This document shows positions 7,380-16,234 of a DNA stretch of 64,000 nt, piece after piece. The stretch's first letter is position 1; the number at the start of each line of letters is the position of its first letter. This stretch comes from Zhouia amylolytica. Lineage in GTDB: Bacteria > Bacteroidota > Bacteroidia > Flavobacteriales > Flavobacteriaceae. The notes under the pieces were generated by a model. It was given only the letters and a program-made list of their open reading frames with translations. It searched no databases and was not told the DNA's origin. A program made the translations under genes and the position numbers. Location: contig NZ_FPAG01000005.1 in NCBI RefSeq assembly GCF_900116365.1, positions 124,001-188,000 on the forward strand. Direction: 5' to 3'.

Positions 7380-10300
7380 TTACGAATTATACTTCTTAAA
7401 ATTTTCAGCCTGTTCAAAGATTTCTTTATAGACCTCATCACGATCAACAGGAGGATAATCATTTTCGGCTAATAAAATGATTAAATCTACTTTTAGTTCA
7501 GCTTTTAGGTCTGCACGCTTACTCCAGTCGGCATATTTTGCCTTATCATCAACCACAGTTTTTACTGCTTTTGCAAGGTGAACCAATTTATCTTCTGGAT
7601 ATTCAAAATCGTATTTATGAGCTAATGTTTTTAAAATGTCATAAAAAGCTTTTTCTTCAAAATCAATTCCTAGATTTTTAAATGAATCTTTTTCTTTTTT
7701 AAGTTCGTAGAAAAGGTCAATAATTTCATCTGTAAAATCTTCTAAAACTTCGCTTCGAAGCACATCGCTTTCTTTTCTTTCATTGTATTTCTCAACTAAA
7801 ATTTGCATTTTTTTAGAGAAGTCAATTCCTTTTACTTTATTAACTTTTTTAAGTTCTCCAATAGCCTTTGCTAGCAATTGTTGTAGTAGTTTTATTTTAG
7901 TATTTGGTAGTTTTATTTTTTCAATTTTAGCCAAATAATCGTCATCAAATATGTCTACTTCTTTTTGATTGTCTTCACCTAGTTTAAAAATTTCCTCAAC
8001 ACCATCGCTTTGCAATGCATCTTTAATCATTTCACGGACTCTTGCATTCATTTGAGCGGTATCAGGAGCATTCCCTTTAGTTAGTTTAAAGACTATAGAA
8101 CGAATCGCTAAATAGAAATGGATATAATCTCGTTCTTCTTCTGTAAAAGCTTCTGTGCTTCCTGCACATATGTCATAAGCTGCTTTTAGACGTTTGACCA
8201 AGTCCATAAATCGTCGTTCTAATTCTTGGGTTATTTGAACGAACTCTGCTGCTTTATTTAATGTTTGAAGCTGTTCTAAGGTAGTACCTTTGAAATAAGG
8301 TTCTGAATTAAACTTATAGAAAATTTTATGTAATAAATCTAAATGGTCTTTTACTACGGTAATTGATTTTTCAATCTCTTCGATATTCTGTCCATCTATC
8401 TTTCCAAATTCGGCTAACGCCAAATTCATTTGTTTTTTAATACCAATGTAATCTACTACGAGTCCCTTATTCTTTCCAACATATTTCCTGTTAACACGAG
8501 AAATGGTTTGAATGAGATTATGACGTTGTATCGGTTTATCAATATAAATCGTATCTAAAAATGGTACATCAAAACCTGTAAGCCACATATCAACAACAAT
8601 GGCGATTTTAAAATTAGATTTTGCATTTTTAAACTGTCTATCTAATTCTTTACGATACTCTTTTGTACCTAACATATCGTAAAGTTCTTTAGGATCGTCT
8701 TTACCTCTGGTCATTATCATTTTAATACGTTCCATCGGTTTGATTTCTTTTTTCTCTTTATCTGTAAGTTCACTTCCCTCTTCGTGGGTTTTTATTTCAG
8801 CCCATTCTGGTCGTAATGCAATTACTTCTTGGTATAGGTTGTAAGCAATTTGTCGGCTACTTGCTACGAACATCGCTTTTCCTTTTACCGTAGCGCCTTC
8901 ATTAACCCTGTTTTCATAATGATTTACAAAATCTTGTGCTACTGCTTTTATGCGGTCAGGATCGCCAATGATGACATTCATTTTTGCAGTCGTCTTTTTA
9001 CTTTCTTCTATTTGGTATTCGTTAGCACCATCTTCTGCACATTGGTCATAATAAGATTCTATTTCTTTTAGTTTCTCATTTTGCAGTAAAACTTTTGCGG
9101 CTCTTCCTTCGTACACGATGCGAACCGTAATCTCATCTTTAACCGATTCTGTCATGGTATAGGCATCCACAATTTCTCCAAATACATCTAAAGTTGCATC
9201 AATTGGTGTTCCTGTAAATCCTACATAAGTAGCATTAGGTAAAGAGTCGTGTAAGTATTTAGCAAAACCATAAGACTTGGTAACTCCTTCTTTGGTTACC
9301 GTTATTTTTTGGTCTAGGTTGGTTTGGCTTCGGTGCGCTTCATCTGAAATACAAATCACATTAGTTCTGTCGGTAAGTAGCTCGGTATCTTCAGTAAACT
9401 TATGAATAGTCGTTAAAAACACACCACCACTTTGTCTACCTTGTAATAGTTTGCGTAAATGGTCTCTACTTTCAACACTAATAATATTATTGTCACCTAT
9501 ATAACCTTTAGCATTGGTAAATTGCCCTGATAGTTGGTCATCTAAATCGGTTCTATCTGTAATTAAAACGATTGTAGGACTACTAAAGTGTACGCTCTTC
9601 ATTAACAAGCGTGTTAAAAACAGCATAGTAAAACTTTTACCACATCCTGTTGCACCAAAGTAAGTACCACCCTTACCATCACCTAGTGGTTTTTGGTGTT
9701 CTTTTATATTTTCATATAGCTTGGTAGCCGCATAATATTGAGGGTAGCGACATACAATTTTTTCATCCTTTTTAGAACTGTCAGGTATATATATGAAATT
9801 GCGAATAATATTACGCAAATCCTCATGGTTAAACATACCGTGAACAAGTGTGTACATGGCATCAATACCATCTACATCTTTGTTAAGTCCAGATACTCTT
9901 CGCCATGCATAAAAGAACTCATAAGGCGCAAAAAATGATCCTGCTTTTGTATTAACTCCATCGCTAATAATACAAAAGGCATTGTACTTAAATAGTTCTG
10001 GAATATCTCGCCTGTAACGAATGGTTAATTGAACATAGGCATCATGAATTGTTGTTTCTTCTCTAATGGCACTTTTAAACTCAAAAACCACCAATGGTAA
10101 GCCATTGATGTATAGAATGCCATCAGGGATTCGTTTTTCGTAACCAATTATTTCTAACTGATTAACGAATTTGTATGTATTATTATTGGTTTCAGAATAA
10201 TCTATAAGGTAAATCCAAATATCCTTTTGAGAACGGTCTTCACGTTTAAATGAAAATCCATCAGCTACCAACTTCATAATAGACTTGTTACTTTCGTATA

Positions 10301-10523
10301 AATCTGAAGCAGAATAGGTTTTTAAACGTTTTATAATTTGGTCTGCTTCGCTTGGTGTTAGTTTTTCATTTTTATATTGAGTAAGTAGAAACGTTTTTAA
10401 GTCATCTTCAAAAATGACCTCTTGAAAATCACGAGAGATAGTGCCACCGTTAACATGAGGAATGTCTTCCGTTTTTAAAATATCTATAAATGCTTTTTCT
10501 AATTGGTATTCTGTGAATTTCAT
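7380..10523 (-). CDS. hsdR: Type I restriction enzyme, R subunit
   Basis: This 1047-residue protein has an N-terminal PD-(D/E)XK nuclease core (Pro-Asp at 133-134, then EFK at 148-150). The superfamily 2 motor follows, with Walker A GATGCGKS near residue 290 and the DEAH box ISDEAHRSQ near residue 393. Later helicase motifs include GFTGTP, VDMWLTGFDVP and QTISRVNR. It is the ATP-driven translocase and endonuclease that cuts unmethylated DNA together with HsdM and HsdS. It is separated from hsdM/hsdS by three inserted genes but shares their strand and tight spacing. All key motifs look intact. Confidence 0.95.
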   Translation of the reverse strand: MKFTEYQLEKAFIDILKTEDIPHVNGGTISRDFQEVIFEDDLKTFLLTQYKNEKLTPSEADQIIKRLKTYSASDLYESNKSIMKLVADGFSFKREDRSQKDIWIYLIDYSETNNNTYKFVNQLEIIGYEKRIPDGILYINGLPLVVFEFKSAIREETTIHDAYVQLTIRYRRDIPELFKYNAFCIISDGVNTKAGSFFAPYEFFYAWRRVSGLNKDVDGIDAMYTLVHGMFNHEDLRNIIRNFIYIPDSSKKDEKIVCRYPQYYAATKLYENIKEHQKPLGDGKGGTYFGATGCGKSFTMLFLTRLLMKSVHFSSPTIVLITDRTDLDDQLSGQFTNAKGYIGDNNIISVESRDHLRKLLQGRQSGGVFLTTIHKFTEDTELLTDRTNVICISDEAHRSQTNLDQKITVTKEGVTKSYGFAKYLHDSLPNATYVGFTGTPIDATLDVFGEIVDAYTMTESVKDEITVRIVYEGRAAKVLLQNEKLKEIESYYDQCAEDGANEYQIEESKKTTAKMNVIIGDPDRIKAVAQDFVNHYENRVNEGATVKGKAMFVASSRQIAYNLYQEVIALRPEWAEIKTHEEGSELTDKEKKEIKPMERIKMIMTRGKDDPKELYDMLGTKEYRKELDRQFKNAKSNFKIAIVVDMWLTGFDVPFLDTIYIDKPIQRHNLIQTISRVNRKYVGKNKGLVVDYIGIKKQMNLALAEFGKIDGQNIEEIEKSITVVKDHLDLLHKIFYKFNSEPYFKGTTLEQLQTLNKAAEFVQITQELERRFMDLVKRLKAAYDICAGSTEAFTEEERDYIHFYLAIRSIVFKLTKGNAPDTAQMNARVREMIKDALQSDGVEEIFKLGEDNQKEVDIFDDDYLAKIEKIKLPNTKIKLLQQLLAKAIGELKKVNKVKGIDFSKKMQILVEKYNERKESDVLRSEVLEDFTDEIIDLFYELKKEKDSFKNLGIDFEEKAFYDILKTLAHKYDFEYPEDKLVHLAKAVKTVVDDKAKYADWSKRADLKAELKVDLIILLAENDYPPVDRDEVYKEIFEQAENFKKYNS

Positions 10524-10570
10524 TTTACTCTTTTTATTTTATCATGTTTTAAATGAGAAGTAGTATTGTT

Positions 10571-11098
10571 TTATCGTCTAAGAAAATTTTCTAATTCCCA
10601 TTGCGCCAAACTCAAATTGTTTTGCTTTGCCAAAACCCTAGCATCGTTAATTATTTGCATATACATGTCTATAGTATTCAACTGCGTCCAATTAACTAAC
10701 GGTTGCTTATATATTTTTTGCTGAATAATTCTATCTACAGGAAAATGAGGTGGCTCTGGCAACAACCCTAAACACCAATAGTATTTTAAAGCTAGATTGA
10801 GCAGTTTTTGGCTAATGCCAATATTTATAGGTGCTTTGAGTACTTCTTTAAAGGATGCTGTGTAATTAGAGATACGAATAATGTTTTCTATATGATCTTC
10901 ATCTGAAACAGGCTGTTTATATTTTTTTAAAACAATTTGCTCTAGATAGCCTTTAAGCATGTTTCTAAAATAGCTACGCTCTTTTTCTTTAGTATTTGCT
11001 TTATAAATACCACTATGCTGAAACGCACCACCAAAAGTGAGCAACCAAATTTCTTCTATGAGGAAGTTTTGTTTTATATTATTTAAATTGGCTTTCAT
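10571..11098 (-). CDS. Unknown protein inside the restriction/Gabija-like operon
   Basis: This 175-residue, mostly helical protein has many aromatic residues and no recognisable catalytic motif. It begins 10 bases after the UvrD-like gene and ends 47 bases before hsdR, so it is cotranscribed with them. It has no signal peptide or membrane helix. It may be an accessory, regulatory or immunity-like component of the nested defence operon. I know of proteins of this size in type I operons but cannot name this family from sequence alone. Confidence 0.75.
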   Translation of the reverse strand: MKANLNNIKQNFLIEEIWLLTFGGAFQHSGIYKANTKEKERSYFRNMLKGYLEQIVLKKYKQPVSDEDHIENIIRISNYTASFKEVLKAPINIGISQKLLNLALKYYWCLGLLPEPPHFPVDRIIQQKIYKQPLVNWTQLNTIDMYMQIINDARVLAKQNNLSLAQWELENFLRR

Positions 11099-11108
11099 CT
11101 AACACAGT

Positions 11109-13211
11109 TTAATCAGTTAAATCAATTATTTCCCAGCCACTATTCTTATACTTTTCTACATGTTCAACTAAATTCTCTTTCAACATGGCGAAGCATAATA
11201 AATGGGTGGGTCTCGAAAAACCAACATACATCATTTTTAAAGTTTCTTTTGCTCTTGAATCCTTATTAGTTCTGTACTCATGTTCCTCATATAATAATGG
11301 GTTGGGTAAAATTATCTCTGGTTTAGTTTTAGTTGCTTTTTTTGCTATTATATTCAACTTTTCTGATTCATAATTGATATATGAGGTTTCTACATACATT
11401 GTTGCACAATGCGTCTGTCCCTTAACGGAATGCACAGTTCCTATTTCGACAGGAATCTCTTCTTTATTTAAAGGGACATCTTCTGTTAGATTAACAATAT
11501 TAACAAGTTCATTGTATTCTTCGTCTAAAAATGTTTTAACACCATCGTTTATTTCTAAATTGAACCATTCCTTAAATTCATTTTGAATGAAATTCTTGAT
11601 AGAATTGTAAGTTTGAGAAGCTTTATTAGCAACCATTATCTCAAAAGACCATTGATACAGAAGACTTTTGAAATTTTCATAGACATCATTATCAGGTTGA
11701 TTTTTAATATCCTTAATTAATTCGGATTTAGTATAATATCGTTCAATTTCTTGACCCCTAATTTTAATTTTATAGGTTTTATTCTCTAGTTTTAAAACAG
11801 CGATTAATGCATTTAAAATTGTTTTCCTAGCGGGTTCTAAGCTTGATTTATCTTTATTGAAATATTGTAAATATTTTGAAAGTGTGTCAAAAGTTTCTTT
11901 TTTACTTTTAGACTCCTTATTGTAATTGGAAAATATATTTTCCAAACGAAGCTTATCATTATTACTTCCATTGTCATCCCATTTAGCGCTCCAACCTATT
12001 ATTTTGAAACCATATTTTTCAGACTCTATCGTTTCTTCAAGTTTGTTCTCTTTTATAAGTTCTTTAAAGGTTTCTTCAAGTTTACCAATTGATTCTTTAT
12101 TAAATAAGACAAGATGCGGTTTAATGGGTTTTTGTAACTCTCTTAAACCATTAACAACAAACCTTGCATCACCATTATCGTCTTTTTGTCTGTCTAAAGT
12201 AAAGCAGTTAACTAGTTCTGATACTTCTTTGGTTAAACGTTTCGATCCATTTAAAAATCTTTGATTTCTAGGCTCCCAATCAGCATTTGTTTTTACGCTT
12301 TTACCAGAATTATAAATAGACTGGTTTATATCTCCAATTCTTTGGATTTTAGTATTTGAATTATCAGTATTAAAAATTTTTTCTATTAATTCAATTTGAA
12401 AAGACTCTAAATCTTGGGTTTCATCTATAAAAACATATCTAAATCTGTTTTGGAGTAATAGCTTAACTTCTGAATAATTATTTAAATACCAATCAGCTAA
12501 ATTGAATGAATCTCTATAGTTTAACAGCCCCTTTCGAAATAGATTTTCCTTCCAATTCTCTAGTTCAATATAATAGGGTTGATTAGGACTATCGTGTTTG
12601 AGTATTGTTCTGTTATAGTATATTAACTTCCTTTCACTAATATCGAAATAAAACCGTTTAAGAAAATCTAGTATTTTTTCTTTACCTTCTTGGAATTCAA
12701 CTCTTCTGCCAGCATTTACTAATCCAAACAATTTATTAATTAAATTTTTGGGTTCTTGACCACGCTTTGACCACTTAAGAGAGTAGAAAAAATCGTTTAC
12801 CTCAAAATTATAAAGTTCATCATCATTTTGTCTTATATAAGAACCATATTTTACTTGGCAAGCCTGATTTGCTAAAAATGTGTTCACAAATGATTGGACA
12901 GTACCAACAAAATTGGGATATTCAAAAAGACTTGGGCAATAAGATTTCAAGTTTTTTTCAATTTCTTCAACAGCTGCATTTGTATGTGAGAGAATAAGTA
13001 TTCCAGAACCATCTTTAAATGGAAGATTTTTTGAGAGACAATAAAGTTTAGCTAATAAAGCAGTTGTCTTTCCACTACCTGGTACAGCTAATAAATCACA
13101 AGTGTTAAGATCCTTGATGAAAGGTACTCGTTCCTCTAAATCAAATTCATTACCATCTATTAAAAGATTTTCAGCTTCTTTTATATGTTCATCTTTAATC
13201 TTCATGCTCAA
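11109..13211 (-). CDS. UvrD/Rep-like helicase, GajB-like component
   Basis: This 700-residue superfamily 1 helicase has Walker A AVPGSGKT at 42-49 and motif Ia ILILSHTNAAVEEIE. The DETQD box is at 263-267, followed by RIGDINQSIY. Motif V (VHSVKGQTH) and motif VI (MYVGFSRPTHLL) lie near the C-terminus. A start at Met3 (13205) is also possible. It overlaps the end of the OLD-family gene, which implies coupled translation. OLD plus UvrD is the gene pair of Gabija (GajA plus GajB), where the helicase-like partner joins the nuclease in an anti-phage complex. It is longer than the roughly 500 residues of the studied GajB, so the assignment is Gabija-like rather than certain. Confidence 0.85.
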   Translation of the reverse strand: MSMKIKDEHIKEAENLLIDGNEFDLEERVPFIKDLNTCDLLAVPGSGKTTALLAKLYCLSKNLPFKDGSGILILSHTNAAVEEIEKNLKSYCPSLFEYPNFVGTVQSFVNTFLANQACQVKYGSYIRQNDDELYNFEVNDFFYSLKWSKRGQEPKNLINKLFGLVNAGRRVEFQEGKEKILDFLKRFYFDISERKLIYYNRTILKHDSPNQPYYIELENWKENLFRKGLLNYRDSFNLADWYLNNYSEVKLLLQNRFRYVFIDETQDLESFQIELIEKIFNTDNSNTKIQRIGDINQSIYNSGKSVKTNADWEPRNQRFLNGSKRLTKEVSELVNCFTLDRQKDDNGDARFVVNGLRELQKPIKPHLVLFNKESIGKLEETFKELIKENKLEETIESEKYGFKIIGWSAKWDDNGSNNDKLRLENIFSNYNKESKSKKETFDTLSKYLQYFNKDKSSLEPARKTILNALIAVLKLENKTYKIKIRGQEIERYYTKSELIKDIKNQPDNDVYENFKSLLYQWSFEIMVANKASQTYNSIKNFIQNEFKEWFNLEINDGVKTFLDEEYNELVNIVNLTEDVPLNKEEIPVEIGTVHSVKGQTHCATMYVETSYINYESEKLNIIAKKATKTKPEIILPNPLLYEEHEYRTNKDSRAKETLKMMYVGFSRPTHLLCFAMLKENLVEHVEKYKNSGWEIIDLTD

Positions 13212-14970
13212 TTCTACAGGTGTGCCTTATTGCATCAATTAAATAACTTATGTATTCGTCGTTTTTATCTAAAACAAAATCATTAGAGCTAATCAGTTCT
13301 GCAAATTCATTAGCTACTGCTACCTTATCTAAATTTCCTTTAGCCTTTGATAATTTAGTTATTAATGTTTGTTCAAAGCCTAGATGCCAACCATCATCTT
13401 CAGAATATTTAAAGGATTTTGTTCTACTATGAACTCTACTGACAGCTTGTTTAAAGAGCTCTGAAACACTGTCAGATTTAAATAAGCACCATTCGAGAGT
13501 CCATTCTTTTGCAATATTTAAAATAAGCTTAGTATTGGCTATATCCCCTAGATTAGCCCTTATTCTAGCTTCCTTATTAGCTTGCTCTACATCATCAAAA
13601 GTCCCATCACTTTTAGGCCTGACGTCTAAATCTGTAACAATAGCCACAGGAATATTCATAATAGTATCGTCTGCGCGAAGGAATATTTTCGCAAAAGGTA
13701 AATAGGCAGTAGAGCCTACATTTACTATCGAAACCTCATACTTTGTTAAATCGTACCCGAGCTTTTTTGCTAATTCAGGAATAATTATTTCCTCTGCCCA
13801 TCCTTCTACAATAATGACACCTTTTGAAAAGAACAAATTAGATTTCGTGACATCCAAAAAACGTTTTAAGTATTTAAGGTTTTTTTCATCAAGTTTTGTC
13901 ATTCCTTTATCAAGTGAAAAGACTTTATCTTCTTTACAGATAATTAAATTCTCAATAGGTACTTTAGAAGCAAGATTAGGACTATGAGTTGTTAAAATAA
14001 ACTGAACATTTTCTGTCTCTCTTTGAATTGATTCAACAACCTTCATTTGGGCTTGTGGGTGTAAGTGAGCTTCTAATTCTTCAATGAGACAAAGCTTTAA
14101 TCCGTTCCAATCCCTTTTCAAGTGTAATAATTCAGTTGCCATAAAAAGGCGATTCATCGTTCCAAGCCCTAGGTTTTTTGAACCTTCTATACCTATAGAT
14201 ACCTTTTCTAAAATTGATTTGATATCAGGATTGGTAAGATTTAACTTTGAACCTATAGCTTCTGAAATGAAATCTTGTAAAAATTTATCAATTACATCTT
14301 TTATTTGTGCTTTATTGCTTTGTTGACCATCTTCGTGATTATCATCTTCAAACCAATCTTTGATCTGCTCATTTACTCCAGAAAACCAATTAGTAAATGG
14401 ATGAGGATTTCCCACGTCTTCTTTAAACAAGCTGTGACCTTGAAGAATTTGAGAGACTCTAGAATTTTTCTTTGCAATCAATTCTGTGTCAGCATCTCTA
14501 AGTGCCTTTAAATATGTCGTTTTAAGATAGCTCCTCGCTTCAGCGTTTAATGGGTAGCCAACATCATCCATTCCCGCTTTAATGTCAGTAGGAATTATTC
14601 GATTGTCCCTTATTTCAACCTCATAAATTAATCTTAAAACTGGGGAGGCTTTTTCACCTTCCCCTTCCCAACCTAACCATTCAATAAAATTCTTAGCCTC
14701 TTCGGATGATAATCCCTTAAAAAACAATTCAATTCTCAATTTTGATTCACCTTCAAAAAAATCTTCTTTTTCAACCTTAATCCATTCGTATGCATGGGTC
14801 TTTAGTACTAGCTTAATAGCATCTAATATCGCAGTCTTACCTGAATCATTTTCACCAATTAATACGTTTAAACCATTTTTAAAAGGCACAACTAAATGTG
14901 GAGTTTCTAAATCAAAGTCAGGTCGACCATATTTTCTAAAGTTCCATAATTTTAATGTTGATAAATGCAT
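13195..14970 (-). CDS. OLD-family ATPase/TOPRIM endonuclease, GajA-like component
   Basis: This 591-residue protein has an N-terminal ABC-type ATPase with Walker A GENDSGKT at 39-46, Walker B LCLIEELE at 293-300 and switch histidine TTHSPN at 327-332. A C-terminal TOPRIM domain follows, with Glu389 in VIIVEG and the DxD pair Asp447/Asp449 in TDLDV. This is the architecture of class 2 OLD nucleases and of GajA, which nicks DNA when nucleotide levels fall during phage infection. It is encoded directly upstream of, and overlapping, a UvrD-like helicase, as in Gabija. It lies 10 bases after hsdS. All expected catalytic residues are present. Confidence 0.88.
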   Translation of the reverse strand: MHLSTLKLWNFRKYGRPDFDLETPHLVVPFKNGLNVLIGENDSGKTAILDAIKLVLKTHAYEWIKVEKEDFFEGESKLRIELFFKGLSSEEAKNFIEWLGWEGEGEKASPVLRLIYEVEIRDNRIIPTDIKAGMDDVGYPLNAEARSYLKTTYLKALRDADTELIAKKNSRVSQILQGHSLFKEDVGNPHPFTNWFSGVNEQIKDWFEDDNHEDGQQSNKAQIKDVIDKFLQDFISEAIGSKLNLTNPDIKSILEKVSIGIEGSKNLGLGTMNRLFMATELLHLKRDWNGLKLCLIEELEAHLHPQAQMKVVESIQRETENVQFILTTHSPNLASKVPIENLIICKEDKVFSLDKGMTKLDEKNLKYLKRFLDVTKSNLFFSKGVIIVEGWAEEIIIPELAKKLGYDLTKYEVSIVNVGSTAYLPFAKIFLRADDTIMNIPVAIVTDLDVRPKSDGTFDDVEQANKEARIRANLGDIANTKLILNIAKEWTLEWCLFKSDSVSELFKQAVSRVHSRTKSFKYSEDDGWHLGFEQTLITKLSKAKGNLDKVAVANEFAELISSNDFVLDKNDEYISYLIDAIRHTCRIEHED

Positions 14971-14980
14971 ATTGTTTTTT

Positions 14981-16234
14981 CTAATTTGCTAACTCCCTTT
15001 CAACCTTATATGAGGTCATCCTAGACAGAAGTAATGATTTTATTTCGTTTAATTGCTTTGATAATTGACGATTTGAATGAATTTTATCGAGTAAAGTCAT
15101 GCCAATTTCTTGAAAAGATTCTATTATATCTGCTTGAGGGATTATAATGGGTAAGTCACTTAAATTCCCTTTGTTTAAACTACCTCGAATACTTTGACCA
15201 TCAGATTCGTTTCTTAACTCATGGTATCTTGAATAAAGATTAAAGAAAATGAAAGCTTGATATTTTTCCTCTAAAGGTCTAATACACAATACAGATTGAT
15301 TTATATAAGAATCTATTTTACAAAATGATGTTTGTCCTCTTGTTTTTCCTTGTCCAGCAGTTGCCATTATTGAGTCTCCAATCTTTGCTAACTTAGTAGA
15401 TGAATTTTTAACACCTTCTTTGGTTATCATTCTTTCAGAGTCAATAATTACTGTCTCTCTAGTTTCACCAGAGGAAAGCCAGAAAAACTCATTTCCCCAA
15501 TATGTTTCTTCATTTGTGCTAGGCGTTCCTCCACTAAAAATGTCTTTAGTAATAGTGCTTAAGACTTCTAATTTCCAACCAACAGGAATTTCCATATCTA
15601 ATTCTTCATTATAAACCATTACACCACCAGAGGATTTATAAGGTTTACCTTCTTCATTTGGGAACTCAAAATCTACAAACCAATGTTTGTATAGTGTTTG
15701 AGCTGTTTCTTCTAGTTTTTGGTTGAGTTGCTCGTTTAGTTTAATGCGATTTACTACTGTATTGTATTCTTTTACGATTTCTAGTTGTTTTTCAATGGAA
15801 GGAACTGGTAACTTCATGTTCAAAAAATCTTCCCATTCCAAACTTCCTCTTACACCACCTACGGCATGAAAGCATGCTTCTCTATCAAATTCTGAACGAG
15901 TGAACCACATCATTAAATATTCAGGTAATAATTGAGATTCATTTATAATTTGAAAAACAGGATATGCTTGTGAGATAATAGCTTCGTCAAAATCTTGTAA
16001 TAAAGCAACAGGCATTTTTTTATCACGTCTAACCTGCATAACACTACAAGCAAATTGCCCTTTCCTAATAATCTTATAGTTTTTCATATTAGTGCCAACC
16101 GTATTGGCAACAGATGGGATAAACTCTTTTGAAATGCTCAAGCCTAACAAAAGATTAATAGAAAGGTCTTTGTTACGTTCGTCAACTAACTCTATGAAAT
16201 CGCCTATTTTTCTATAATTCGATGTCATAACCAA
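14981..16234 (-). CDS. hsdS: Type I restriction-modification specificity subunit
   Basis: This 417-residue protein has the two-repeat layout of HsdS. A first target-recognition domain spans about 1-140 and ends in FLNMKLPVPSIEKQLEIV. A helical spacer spans about 140-200 (KLNEQLNQKLEETAQTLYKHWF). A second recognition domain (about 215-370) and a second helical arm end in SLLLSRM. It chooses the bipartite DNA sequence that HsdM methylates and HsdR defends. The reading frame overlaps the hsdM end by 17-23 bases depending on whether Met1 (16234) or Met3 (16228) is used. No inverted hsdS fragments are nearby, so phase variation by inversion is not indicated. Confidence 0.93.
   Translation of the reverse strand: MVMTSNYRKIGDFIELVDERNKDLSINLLLGLSISKEFIPSVANTVGTNMKNYKIIRKGQFACSVMQVRRDKKMPVALLQDFDEAIISQAYPVFQIINESQLLPEYLMMWFTRSEFDREACFHAVGGVRGSLEWEDFLNMKLPVPSIEKQLEIVKEYNTVVNRIKLNEQLNQKLEETAQTLYKHWFVDFEFPNEEGKPYKSSGGVMVYNEELDMEIPVGWKLEVLSTITKDIFSGGTPSTNEETYWGNEFFWLSSGETRETVIIDSERMITKEGVKNSSTKLAKIGDSIMATAGQGKTRGQTSFCKIDSYINQSVLCIRPLEEKYQAFIFFNLYSRYHELRNESDGQSIRGSLNKGNLSDLPIIIPQADIIESFQEIGMTLLDKIHSNRQLSKQLNEIKSLLLSRMTSYKVERELAN

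Noticed and set aside
12496-12511. GCTAAATTGAATGAAT inside the helicase gene as an operator
   Set aside because: Only one arm matches, and it lies within coding sequence of an unrelated operon.
14981-16234. Phase-variable specificity through hsdS inversion
   Set aside because: Only one hsdS is present, with no partial copies or inverted repeats, and no invertase gene is adjacent.
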